Source: JBKEAJ01 sp047972135
GTDB taxonomy: Bacteria; Bacteroidota; Bacteroidia; Bacteroidales; Prolixibacteraceae
Direction: 5' to 3'
Length of the DNA: 24,473 bases
Assembly: GCA_047972135.1 (NCBI GenBank)
Contig: JBKEAJ010000142.1
Span: 1 to 24,473 of the forward strand
In this document: positions 1-7,893 of the stretch, piece after piece
Layout of the letters: every line of letters begins with the position of its first letter
Numbering within the stretch: the stretch's first letter is position 1
Translations under genes and position numbers: made by a program
The notes under the pieces: model-generated
Told to the model about the DNA's origin: nothing
Database searches by the model: none
What the model saw: only the letters and a program-made list of their open reading frames with translations

Positions 1-273
1 CCAGAGGAGAAGATACTGTTGGCGCAAATCGAAAACTTGCAGAAACGTCTGTTCCTCACTAGGGCAATGCAGATAAACGGCATCTCCAGTCTTTTGCTGT
101 GCGTGCTGACCATGTTCCTTATTTATGTAGACCATATTGTATGGGCAGAAGTGGTATTTGGCATAGCCTTGATACTACTGATAATATCGCTGGCACTGTT
201 GATAAGAGAAATTCAAATCTCGGGACATTCTCTGAATTTACAGTTGAAGAACCTACGGAAAATCAGCAAGTAG
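1..273 (+). CDS. DUF2721-like small membrane protein, C-terminal part (cut by window edge)
   Basis: The frame is open from the first base (P-E-E-K-I-L precedes the TTG at 19), so the gene almost certainly starts outside the window and only its C-terminal ~90 residues are present. Two hydrophobic helices are visible, around SSLLLCVLTMFLIYV and VVFGIALILLIISLALL, joined by a short loop. A charged tail with REIQISGHSLNLQL follows. The pattern of a charged QKRLFLTRAMQ stretch, two membrane helices and a REI..S..AL-type tail resembles the DUF2721 family of uncharacterised inner-membrane proteins. No function is known for that family. The gene converges on the last gene of the PUL, with only 7 bp between stop codons, so it is probably the chromosomal neighbour rather than part of the PUL. 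Confidence 0.65.
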   Translation, partial: PEEKILLAQIENLQKRLFLTRAMQINGISSLLLCVLTMFLIYVDHIVWAEVVFGIALILLIISLALLIREIQISGHSLNLQLKNLRKISK

Positions 274-280
274 ACACTTA

Positions 281-2050
281 TTATTTTAAGGTTTTGAAGT
301 TGACAATAAGCTGAGGTCCGGCGGTTCTACCCTTGCCTTTATAGTCAAAGAGTATGGTGTTTTCACCATGCTCTACAGAGAGTTCTTTGATCTGCTGAGA
401 GTCTAGTAGTTTTCCGTTTTTATCATAGTGCCTAACAAGTCCTTTTTCTTCAGATACAAGGTAACTCCCTGGTGTGAGGGTAAACGGAAGTTTACATTCA
501 GTAGCTCCTATTTTCAGATATATTCCGCTTACGCTTTCCTTGCTGTCTTCCGGCAGTCGGATTGCAAACTGCAGAGCTTGGCTTTTGCCCTTGCAGAAGT
601 ATTTCCATTCTGCAGCTGTTGGTTGTCCCGGTTCTTTCTGAACGTTAATGTGCTTATAGTCGAGAGATATTAAAGCATTTTTATCTGTGAAAATTGTTTT
701 TGGAAGGGTGTTCTTAGCTTCAAACTCTTGAGCTTTGCCTGTTTCCGGTTCCCAGCGTTCAACAAAAATCAACTCAGGCTTTCCGTCAGACAATTCTAGG
801 CGATAGAAGCTGAAGGGATCTCGTAATAGTTCTTTTTCTTCAATGCTTAGGGATTGGGCTATTCTTACATTTTCCCATTTCTTTATTTCTTCGAGTATCT
901 GTTTGCCTACAGGATTGTTTTTAACAGCTGCGGGACTGATATAAAAATCTACTCCGGCATCATATCCTGCACATAAGCCCATAACCCACTGAATATCTTG
1001 TAAAGAAGTCTGTTCGTCAATTTTAAATTGCCCCATTTTTCGGGGAAGCAAGTCTTCTTCAAGCCCTTTCTGAACTCTCAGTCTGTGGTCTAGCTGCGAC
1101 TCTCTAAAGTTTCTTGCCCACCAAGGTTCTCCCCAGCTTTCGTTGGCAAGGTAGTGCCACGAATAGTGCATAACATCAGAAGAGTTGGAGATGATGTTTT
1201 TATTGTCTAGGTTATCGTAGAATACTTTTATGAACCTGTCGCAGGCATAGCGCCCATGCCCGGTAGCAAGAGCTCCTTCAATGCCGTCGAAGCTGATACG
1301 TTCAAGTTTAGTTTCATTGAAAAATCTTGCTAAGTTCTTTGCCACTTCGTCTTGTAACTGAATATCGGGAAAGAAAACCTTGTAGTAGTGAGATACCAGT
1401 CTACCAACTTCTGTCCCTTGCAGGTGTTCTGAGGCAGCAGTTCCAAAAGCACCACGTTTACACCCTTGCAATATCAATGCTCCGTTTTGTGAAATCGATG
1501 AAAACTCTATAATTTCATTATCAATTTTTATTGCAAATAACTCACGGTTTTTATTTTCGTTTGCATGACTTTGTTCTCTAGATTTATTAAAAATATCTTT
1601 GGCGTATGCTATTCTTACAGACTCATCTGTCAGCTCTATTTCAGTAGCATCGCTCGAAATGTTTTGTTTCAGGGTAGTTATACCTGCCAGTTGCAAGTGC
1701 GGCCTGGGAGATGGAGATACCAGCGGGTCATCAGTCGTAAGAAAATTTGACAGGGTGTGGGCCCCCAAAGTAATATTTCGGGCTTTAGCCTTCTTGGAAC
1801 ATTCTAACACTGAGGCGTATCCATTAGGAAAATCCTTTTTACGAACAGGGTAGGTACCCCAAGATTCAAAAATCCCCGGATGATATACGCAGGATATGGC
1901 AGCTTTTTCTGCCACATCAAGACAAGCATCAATATTGTTTACATTGTAGTTCATAATGAACTTAGAAGAAGTTGCATATAAGGAGTTTTTCAAGTATTCT
2001 CCATCGTGTGTAAGGTATGGTAGCGATTCATTTTTCTCTATTGTTGACAC
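281..2050 (-). CDS. C-terminal part of a split PUL-associated hydrolase-like protein (TIM-barrel-like)
   Basis: This is 589 residues from a GTG, with no signal peptide. It is in the same frame as the lipoprotein fragment upstream (2072-2755) and separated from it by one TAA at 2072-2074. The two are best read as one ~817-residue gene broken by a nonsense codon. The part present looks like a (beta/alpha) barrel: an early VYHPGIFESWGTYP segment, GAHTLSNFLTTDDP near residue 97, LERISFDGIEG near residue 250 with an acidic pair typical of glycosidase strand ends, and a C-terminal beta-sandwich. I cannot name a CAZy family. Being last in the enzyme operon suggests a glycan-degrading role, by inference only. 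If the stop is real, this piece would stay cytoplasmic or not be made. If it is a sequencing error or is read through, the protein is a surface or periplasmic lipoprotein. Confidence 0.7.
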   Translation of the reverse strand: MSTIEKNESLPYLTHDGEYLKNSLYATSSKFIMNYNVNNIDACLDVAEKAAISCVYHPGIFESWGTYPVRKKDFPNGYASVLECSKKAKARNITLGAHTLSNFLTTDDPLVSPSPRPHLQLAGITTLKQNISSDATEIELTDESVRIAYAKDIFNKSREQSHANENKNRELFAIKIDNEIIEFSSISQNGALILQGCKRGAFGTAASEHLQGTEVGRLVSHYYKVFFPDIQLQDEVAKNLARFFNETKLERISFDGIEGALATGHGRYACDRFIKVFYDNLDNKNIISNSSDVMHYSWHYLANESWGEPWWARNFRESQLDHRLRVQKGLEEDLLPRKMGQFKIDEQTSLQDIQWVMGLCAGYDAGVDFYISPAAVKNNPVGKQILEEIKKWENVRIAQSLSIEEKELLRDPFSFYRLELSDGKPELIFVERWEPETGKAQEFEAKNTLPKTIFTDKNALISLDYKHINVQKEPGQPTAAEWKYFCKGKSQALQFAIRLPEDSKESVSGIYLKIGATECKLPFTLTPGSYLVSEEKGLVRHYDKNGKLLDSQQIKELSVEHGENTILFDYKGKGRTAGPQLIVNFKTLK

Positions 2051-2071
2051 AAGCCCTCTTAGTTTAGAGCT

Positions 2072-2074
2072 TTA
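2072..2074 (-). other. In-frame TAA that splits the gene spanning 281-2755
   Basis: The stop lies in the same frame as both flanking open frames, and the distance from it to the GTG at 2050 is a multiple of three. A single substitution (for example CAA, AAA or GAA to TAA) would account for it. No shift is needed to rejoin the halves. Confidence 0.75.
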
Positions 2075-2755
2075 GATGCCATATATTGCAAACCTAGAGC
2101 CAATTAAGGTACTGTCGGAATCTAAAATTGCAACAGTTTGAGTAAGTTCCTGCAAACAGCTATTTTGCACACGTGCTTCGGCACGATTGCGAGTAAATCC
2201 TTGTAAACTAGTGTAATTACCCATCTTTTGGGCAGTATTGCCGAAGCGCTCGCGGGGTATAATTTCAAATCCTCCACAACTTTTCAAATTTAGTCCCATC
2301 AGACCGATGGCAAATTCGTCATTGTAGGCAACTCCCAATGATTGACCGACTTTGTCGGTCAGCTTTACTTTGTATGCACCCCATATAACATTCTCGATTT
2401 TATTAGTGCTTTCTAGGCTTATCAGTTCAAATGTAAGATAAGAAGGGTATTGTTTAAATGCTAATGTGGCTGTGGCATCTAATGTGTCGAAATAAAAGAT
2501 AAGTCTATTGCCTTTAGCAGATGTGCTACTAGGTTGTACAGTCTTGCCGGAAGATTCTAATTGTAAGAAGTATGAGGAGTCGCCTTCAAATAGATAGTTT
2601 ACTCCTGTGCTTATATCTTCCAATTTTACCAATTGTCCCTTCGTATTAACTTCTAATGAAAGATAGTTGCTTGATATGCTCATTTTGTCATTAGTGCAAG
2701 ATGTTATTACTAAGAGTAATAGCAGAATATTTGGGACAAGTAGTCTTTTGTACAT
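2072..2755 (-). CDS. N-terminal lipoprotein part of the split hydrolase-like gene
   Basis: The ATG at 2755 is preferred over an in-frame ATG at 2812, because it puts MYKRLL and a hydrophobic run directly before the lipobox VITSC, a classical SPase II signal. It also leaves a 61 bp leader after the fucosidase gene. The fragment is 227 residues and is rich in beta-strands (LSLEVNTKGQLVKLED, YLTFELISLE), like the beta-sandwich domain that precedes the catalytic barrel in several glycosidase families. It ends at IYGI-TAA, just where the downstream frame resumes without a shift (SSKLRGLVSTIEKNESLPYL). Alone it has no catalytic domain. It is therefore probably the front half of a pseudogene, or of a gene with a sequence error. 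Confidence 0.7.
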   Translation of the reverse strand: MYKRLLVPNILLLLLVITSCTNDKMSISSNYLSLEVNTKGQLVKLEDISTGVNYLFEGDSSYFLQLESSGKTVQPSSTSAKGNRLIFYFDTLDATATLAFKQYPSYLTFELISLESTNKIENVIWGAYKVKLTDKVGQSLGVAYNDEFAIGLMGLNLKSCGGFEIIPRERFGNTAQKMGNYTSLQGFTRNRAEARVQNSCLQELTQTVAILDSDSTLIGSRFAIYGI

Positions 2756-2816
2756 AGCTTTATATTCTTGATGTGAATTATTTATGAATGAGTGCAAGTC
2801 TGAGATAATCAAAGTT

Positions 2817-4415
2817 TTAGTTTATTATTTCCGTAATAATCTGAGCAAGTCCTTTGTCCGATACTCTATACGTTATTCGGTATGTCTTACCTATTTCCGG
2901 ATAATAACCATTAACAAGCTCAATGCTACCATTTTTGTTGACTCTATATATGGTGTTGTCGTTGAATGAGAATTCACGCAGTTTATCATCAAATTTAAGG
3001 GTGAAAGTAGAACCCTCGACAGATATAATTTCTCCGTATATGCTTTCTCTTGCAGTGTGTTGAATAGGTTCAGCCAACCAGTTGGGACCTTTTTGCAGGT
3101 TCACTTGTAAGTTGTCATCTAGTTCTAACACTAAAATTGGAACGGTCTGGTCTTTATACTCTCCTGATAAGCTTATGTCCAATTCAGACTTTGCCAGATT
3201 TTGCGAAAACTCAACTTTTGTGTTGTTGTGTAGCCAGTATGCTTTCTTTATTTGCGAGGAAATTCCGTTAACCTCAATACTTTTGCCATAATCACCAAAT
3301 AAGTGTAAGTAGACCTTGTTTTTGTTGTGAGTCAAGGATCCCCAGAGATATTCTCCCTTAAAAGGAGATCCTTCAGTGCAATATATGGCTTCGCTGTTGC
3401 TATTCATCCATTCTCCCATATTTTCGAGTCTGGATACTTCTTCGGGTGAAAAACGACCGTCGGCAGAAGGTCCTATATTCAAGAGGAAATTCGAGTTTCG
3501 GCAGGCACACTTTGATAGCATTGATATTAGCTCGTCCGATGATTTCCATTCACTGTCATTGTGGTCGAAGCCCCAGTTTAGCCGTAGTGTCATAATCGAC
3601 TCGACATATCTATCGTCTCCAGGTTGTGCAAGCTCTCTGTCGCCCAGGTTCTTATAATCTCCCAGACCACTGCCAATCCGGCTGCTTATGATGCAGTTTG
3701 GTTGATATTCTCGTACCATTTTGTAGCACATTTTGTTTAGCTCTTCGTGCTCACTTATCCCCATATCAAACCAAATAAGGTCTATTTGCCCATAGTTGCC
3801 CAGAAGTTCTTTCAGGTGTGTTTGTACTATCAACTTATATTCTTCAGTGATTTTAGAAGTATCCTTACGTACTTTTTTACTGTGTATCCAGTCTTTTTCG
3901 TGCGAATAATACAGTCCAATCCTCATGCCTTGCTTGTGACACTCATCCACATAAGACTTTATGATATCCAGCTTGTACTTCGAAGCTTGCATAATGTTCC
4001 AGTCCGATGCATCGGTGTCGAACATCGCAAAGCCGTCATGGTGTTTCGAGGTGAGTACCATATATTTCATTCCTGCATCTTTTGCCATTTTAACCCATTC
4101 TTTGGGATTATAATGTATCGGGTTAAACTGCAGTGCAGCTTCCTGATAAGCCGATTTTGTAATATCAGCTTTTAGATATATCCACTCGGCACTGGGTCCT
4201 CCCATTTCCTTCCCGTAGTCATTGTTTTCCCATTCTCCACCAAATGCAGAGTAAACACCCCAATGCAGAAACATTCCAAATCTGGCATCTTCCCACCAGT
4301 CCATTCGATTTGTCATTTCTTCATTATACTTGGAGTTTTCCTGCCCCTCAACACCGAAAGCGGAAAGTAGTAATATTGAAATTAGAATTGTGAGGTATAT
4401 TTTATTTATTCTCAT
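2817..4415 (-). CDS. GH29 alpha-L-fucosidase
   Basis: This 532-residue exported retaining alpha-L-fucosidase would remove terminal fucose from the imported or surface glycan. It has an N-terminal Sec signal (ILISILLLSAFGVEG, cleaved near residue 24). The GH29 barrel follows with FLHWGVYS (H51-W52-G53), SKHHDGFAMFD (H125-H126) and DLIWFDM, where D217 is the expected catalytic nucleophile. NFLLNIGPSADGRF closes the barrel, and a C-terminal beta-sandwich makes up the last ~170 residues. Length and motif order fit GH29 well. The start is supported by the signal peptide. It is followed by the split gene and preceded by a 263 bp gap holding a repeat. The acid/base Glu is not conserved enough across GH29 to be assigned by eye. 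Confidence 0.93.
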   Translation of the reverse strand: MRINKIYLTILISILLLSAFGVEGQENSKYNEEMTNRMDWWEDARFGMFLHWGVYSAFGGEWENNDYGKEMGGPSAEWIYLKADITKSAYQEAALQFNPIHYNPKEWVKMAKDAGMKYMVLTSKHHDGFAMFDTDASDWNIMQASKYKLDIIKSYVDECHKQGMRIGLYYSHEKDWIHSKKVRKDTSKITEEYKLIVQTHLKELLGNYGQIDLIWFDMGISEHEELNKMCYKMVREYQPNCIISSRIGSGLGDYKNLGDRELAQPGDDRYVESIMTLRLNWGFDHNDSEWKSSDELISMLSKCACRNSNFLLNIGPSADGRFSPEEVSRLENMGEWMNSNSEAIYCTEGSPFKGEYLWGSLTHNKNKVYLHLFGDYGKSIEVNGISSQIKKAYWLHNNTKVEFSQNLAKSELDISLSGEYKDQTVPILVLELDDNLQVNLQKGPNWLAEPIQHTARESIYGEIISVEGSTFTLKFDDKLREFSFNDNTIYRVNKNGSIELVNGYYPEIGKTYRITYRVSDKGLAQIITEIIN

Positions 4416-4678
4416 ATTTTTAGATTCTTAATTTTAGACAAGCCTGATAATGTGACAATTAGTTGATTTGCTGATGTGATAATGGAACAGCCAATAGCGC
4501 GGTATGCAACTCGCTTTACGCCGTACGCTAAACAGCCCTTTTTAATTGTTAATGATTAACGAACAGCCAGTTTTAACAGCTGGACAGACACGCAGGTCTG
4601 CCCCTACATTTTTGCATTTGCGTAAAGCGTATGGCGGTATTTACGTTTTTCATTAAACAAATAAACATTGTATTTCAT
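4416..4678. repeat. Intergenic region with repeat module C copy 1
   Basis: This gap lies between the esterase and the GH29 gene. Positions 4530-4684, read on the minus strand, match 23933-24114 on the plus strand closely. The copy at 23933 carries an extra ~14 bp near-duplication (CCATACGC repeated) and a further small insertion. The module contains a small hairpin (CAGAC, ACGCAG loop, GTCTG, around 4585-4600). The ten-base arms CGCTTTACGC (4512-4521) and GCGTAAAGCG (4620-4629) are inverted around it. AACAGCC occurs at 4486, 4531 and 4562. The part nearest the GH29 gene (4436-4485) has loose TGATAATG/TGACAAT repetition. No gene is seen. Confidence 0.75.
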
Positions 4679-6214
4679 TTATAAATCAGAATTAGCCTTT
4701 ATATCTACGGTAAACGGACCCAGCGGTAACCCCGATTTGTTGAATAATTTTAATGGCGGTTCCGGAAAAGGTGTCCATCCGTATCTGATTCCTGCAGGGA
4801 CAATATCATTATATTTTAAAACTATTATATTATCATCTGAGATGCTTGCATTTACCGGAGTGTAATCTCCGTTTACAGATTTTATTTCGAATCCGGGAAT
4901 ATTGTCCTTCACCGTTTGCCAGCCATCTTTGCACCCACTAAACCTGACTGACATAGAGTTGTTTTTAAGACTGATCTTCTTTATGGAGGGAAACTCCTGA
5001 AGTTCTTTTTCCTTGTATATCTCTCTCAAGGCAGTGTGTGCAAGTCTTTCTCCAACAACGGTCTTGTCGTGTGGATGGATATTATCTTTCAAGCCTAAAT
5101 CAATAGTTACAATCATTGATGTGTTGGGAATGTCAAAGCTGGCTCTACGCTGTACCTCTCTCATAACTGTCCATGGTTTTGAATTGTAGCCCGGAAGCTG
5201 AACATATATAAATGGGAGTTTTACATTATCAAACAGTTCTCGCCAGCTATTTATCATCAACTTAAAGAGCTTTTCATAATTAAGAGCTACAGTGTCGTTA
5301 TAGGCATCAGATTCACCCTGATACCAAGCAACTCCTCTAAATTCAAGTTTTCCTAGAGGCTGTATCCCTGCTTCGAATAGAAATCCCGGCTCACACATCC
5401 AGCGATATGGCATTTCTCCCGGAATGTATGGTTCTCCCTCATTTAGTACATTTTGGAAAGCTAGCTTTGCCCTTTTCTTATGATTTTTAAATACATATTC
5501 ATTGCTGAGCCAGTCGGTTTTGTACAAATCTGCTGTTAATGGGCACTTTTTCAATGTTGCAGGAGGAATCCAGTTATTTATGGCACTTCCACCAACTGCA
5601 ACCAATATGATTCCTACAGGCACATTTAGATCTTGCGAAAGCTTGTTACCCATGTTCCATGCCACCGCCGAAAATCCTTTTACAGTGTTTGGCTTACTCA
5701 CTTGCCATATTCCTTTAAAGAAGTCTTGGGTATTGCAACGTGCCAGCTCTTCTTGTGTGTATCCATCTTTTGCCTGAGCTCGTATGCTCCCCATTCTCAA
5801 TAAGCGTAGATTGGGATTGTCACAATTTTCGATGTGTTCGTTGTAGTCACTTTTTTGTACCGTCCAAGCCATATTAGATTGTCCTGAACATAGCCAAAGT
5901 TCGCCGATTAATATGTCGGTGAATTTTTTCTGATTTACACGTAGTTTTATGGGTGTGAATGATGCTTTCTTTTTTGGAAAAACTACTTCCCATTCACCGT
6001 CTGTATTGGCTGTGATAGTTTTGATATTTCCATCCAGTTCTACCTCTATTTCAGAATTGATGTCTGCCGTGCCCCAAATTCGGATGGGAGCATTTTGCTG
6101 TAGTACCATGTGAGACTGGAATACAGGAGCTACAGAAACATCTCCAGCATTGACATTAATACCGAAAACGAACAAGCAACAACATAGTACTACAAATTTA
6201 AATAAAGCTTTCAT
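4679..6214 (-). CDS. Sialate O-acetylesterase-like (SASA domain) carbohydrate esterase
   Basis: This 511-residue exported SGNH-type esterase probably removes acetyl groups from sugars. The Sec signal is hydrophobic with three cysteines (VVLCCCLFVFG) and is cleaved near residue 23. Early residues PVFQSHMVLQQNAPIRIWG and a following beta-sandwich are typical of Bacteroidota sialate 9-O-acetylesterase-like proteins. The catalytic serine lies in LCSGQSNM (S113). VAWYQGESD forms the next block. The Asp/His pair is in DNIHPHD (D377, H380). Family members act on sialic acid or on plant and algal acetylated glycans (CE20-type), so the acyl-bearing sugar is uncertain. It is flanked by repeat modules on both sides: a leader module upstream (6215-6338) and a 3' module that overlaps its stop codon. 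Confidence 0.9.
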   Translation of the reverse strand: MKALFKFVVLCCCLFVFGINVNAGDVSVAPVFQSHMVLQQNAPIRIWGTADINSEIEVELDGNIKTITANTDGEWEVVFPKKKASFTPIKLRVNQKKFTDILIGELWLCSGQSNMAWTVQKSDYNEHIENCDNPNLRLLRMGSIRAQAKDGYTQEELARCNTQDFFKGIWQVSKPNTVKGFSAVAWNMGNKLSQDLNVPVGIILVAVGGSAINNWIPPATLKKCPLTADLYKTDWLSNEYVFKNHKKRAKLAFQNVLNEGEPYIPGEMPYRWMCEPGFLFEAGIQPLGKLEFRGVAWYQGESDAYNDTVALNYEKLFKLMINSWRELFDNVKLPFIYVQLPGYNSKPWTVMREVQRRASFDIPNTSMIVTIDLGLKDNIHPHDKTVVGERLAHTALREIYKEKELQEFPSIKKISLKNNSMSVRFSGCKDGWQTVKDNIPGFEIKSVNGDYTPVNASISDDNIIVLKYNDIVPAGIRYGWTPFPEPPLKLFNKSGLPLGPFTVDIKANSDL

Positions 6215-6345
6215 GTGTTTATATTTTAGATAACAGCCGAGATATTAGATGTTAGACATTAGACTAACAGCCTCTTCCCATGCTATATTTATAATCATCC
6301 TTAAGTGTGTCTAAATTTACTACTCGTGGAGGTTTCATCTGTTTA
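6215..6345 (-). repeat. Leader module D copy 1 upstream of the esterase
   Basis: Read on the minus strand this region matches 24157-24303 on the plus strand. About 48 of the first 54 bases agree, and so do the last ~24 bases before ATG (TTATCTAAAATATAAAC against TTATCTAAAATGTAAAC). It holds three near-identical heptamers at 6244-6264 (ATTAGAT, GTTAGAC, ATTAGAC) and AACAGCC at 6232 and 6266. It probably serves as the 5' leader or promoter region of the esterase. Confidence 0.7.
6264..6338 (-). pseudogene. 24-codon reading frame in leader module, possible gene-start remnant or leader peptide
   Basis: An ATG 7 bp after the sulfatase stop opens a short frame (MKPPRVVNLDTLKDDYKYSM and four more residues, then TAG). 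The same block at 24157 is broken by TGA at codon 5, then continues with VNLDTPEDDYK in frame. Presence at two loci, with one copy interrupted, suggests the start of a lost or duplicated gene. A short leader peptide is the alternative. I do not recognise the family. Confidence 0.35.
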
Positions 6346-7866
6346 TTATTTTTCCATCCATGATAATTGTTCCCACCATTGTTCTCCGTCATTTTGTTGA
6401 GCTGTCCCCGGAGTACTTCTACCATTTTTGACATATTCTGTCAATAGAGTTTTAAGTTCTTGTTCAACTTCGGGGTGTTTATCAATAAGGTTATTTTGCT
6501 CTCCTGGGTCATCTGCCAGATTATAAAGCTGGAATGGAGGCAAGTTCAGTTCCTTGCTTTTTTTGGGGCTTGGATAACTCCATCCCCCTGAGCCGGGACA
6601 AAGGATTAGTTTCCAGTCTCCTTTACGTATGGCAAAGCTTCCATTTACAGAGTGATGAACAGTCGCTCCTCGTTTATATTCAGCGTCTTGCTTTTTAAAA
6701 AGAGGCAACATATCAAAACTATCTTCTCCTGCATTGTCGACTAATTTACTTCCGCTAACGGATGCCGCGGTTGCAATAAGGTCTGTAAGACAGATGGTTT
6801 TGTCGCAACTAGCACCACCTTCAATTACTCTAGGCCATTTTACAATGAAAGGCACTCTGTGTCCACCTTCGAATATGTCGGCTTTGTAGCCTCTAAAAAT
6901 ATAACTGGGGTTGTGTCCCTTTTCTTTCAATTCGGAGAATTTAGCCCTAGGCGAACATCCATTGTCGCTGGTGAAAATTATCAGAGTGTTGTCATCAATG
7001 CCAGCATCTTTAACCACCTTTAATAGTTGTCCCATATAGTCGTCTACCATCATTACAAAATCTCCATAAGGATTTAGCCCACTTTTTCCTTGCCATTCTT
7101 CGCTTGGCAGTATCGGGGTATGTGGAGACGGTAGGGGAAGGTACAAAAAGAAAGGTTCGTCATTTTTTGCTTCTTTCTTGATATAGTCAAAAGACTTTTG
7201 AAAAAAGTGAGGAGTTACTTCCTCGTGTATGAAATCAGGGGCTGTCAGACCTTTTCGCCACATGCCTTGATAATTTTTATTTTCTGTACTGTCGGTAGGT
7301 ATTGCTGTAGACATTCCGTTTTCAACATATACGTATGGAGGCATATCAAGAGAGCCACAGTGTCCATAAGAATAGTCAAAACCGTTTACATTTGGAGCGT
7401 TCTCGACCGGTTTAGAAAAATCGATGTTTCCGTTAGAATCTTTAGCCCAGTCCCATCCTAAGTGCCATTTCCCAATAAATGCTGTGTGGTAGCCTGCTTT
7501 TTTCAATAACGAAGCTACGGTTTCTCGCGCGGGATTCAGCAGTGCCGACGATTCTCCGGTTAATACACCTTTCTTGAGCTTAGTGCGCCAGTTATATCGT
7601 CCTGTGAGTACTGCGTATCGGGTTGGAGTGCATACTGATGATGAAGTATGTGCATCTGTGAATATCATACCATCCGCAGCCATTTGGTCTAGTTGAGGAG
7701 TTTTTATTTTTGAGTCGGTGTTGAAGCATTTCAAATCACCATATCCTAGATCGTCAGTCAATACATATATGATATTTGGTTTCTTATCGGTACTCTTATT
7801 TTCTGTTGTACACGCCGCTAAAGAACCGACCAATAGGATGAATGTATAAAGCAATGTTTTTCTCAT
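6346..7866 (-). CDS. S1 family sulfatase (lipoprotein)
   Basis: This 506-residue sulfatase hydrolyses sulfate esters from the glycan. It has a lipobox VGSLAAC (C19) and then the S1 calcium-site start NIIYVLTDDLGYGD (D38, D39). The active-site motif is SVCTPTRYAVLTGR, with C79 the residue converted to formylglycine. GKWHLGWDW, the PLPSPHTP block, and FTSDNGCSP with the second pair of metal ligands are all present. The Cys type needs a formylglycine-generating enzyme, in anaerobes usually the radical-SAM anSME, which is not in this window. The overall pattern (CTPTRYAVLTGRYNWR) resembles GALNS/arylsulfatase-like S1 subgroups, but I do not assign the S1 subfamily or sugar position. It sits 27 bp after the second sulfatase, so the two are probably co-transcribed. 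Confidence 0.94.
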   Translation of the reverse strand: MRKTLLYTFILLVGSLAACTTENKSTDKKPNIIYVLTDDLGYGDLKCFNTDSKIKTPQLDQMAADGMIFTDAHTSSSVCTPTRYAVLTGRYNWRTKLKKGVLTGESSALLNPARETVASLLKKAGYHTAFIGKWHLGWDWAKDSNGNIDFSKPVENAPNVNGFDYSYGHCGSLDMPPYVYVENGMSTAIPTDSTENKNYQGMWRKGLTAPDFIHEEVTPHFFQKSFDYIKKEAKNDEPFFLYLPLPSPHTPILPSEEWQGKSGLNPYGDFVMMVDDYMGQLLKVVKDAGIDDNTLIIFTSDNGCSPRAKFSELKEKGHNPSYIFRGYKADIFEGGHRVPFIVKWPRVIEGGASCDKTICLTDLIATAASVSGSKLVDNAGEDSFDMLPLFKKQDAEYKRGATVHHSVNGSFAIRKGDWKLILCPGSGGWSYPSPKKSKELNLPPFQLYNLADDPGEQNNLIDKHPEVEQELKTLLTEYVKNGRSTPGTAQQNDGEQWWEQLSWMEK

Positions 7867-7893
7867 TTTTATGTGTTTTGTGTGATTGTATAA

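Noticed and set aside
281..2755. Programmed frameshift in the split gene
   Set aside because: Both halves are in the same frame, so only a stop codon separates them and no shift is needed.
2756..2812. Extended start of the split lipoprotein gene at ATG 2812
   Set aside because: It would add 19 polar residues before the lipoprotein signal, which begins naturally at ATG 2755.
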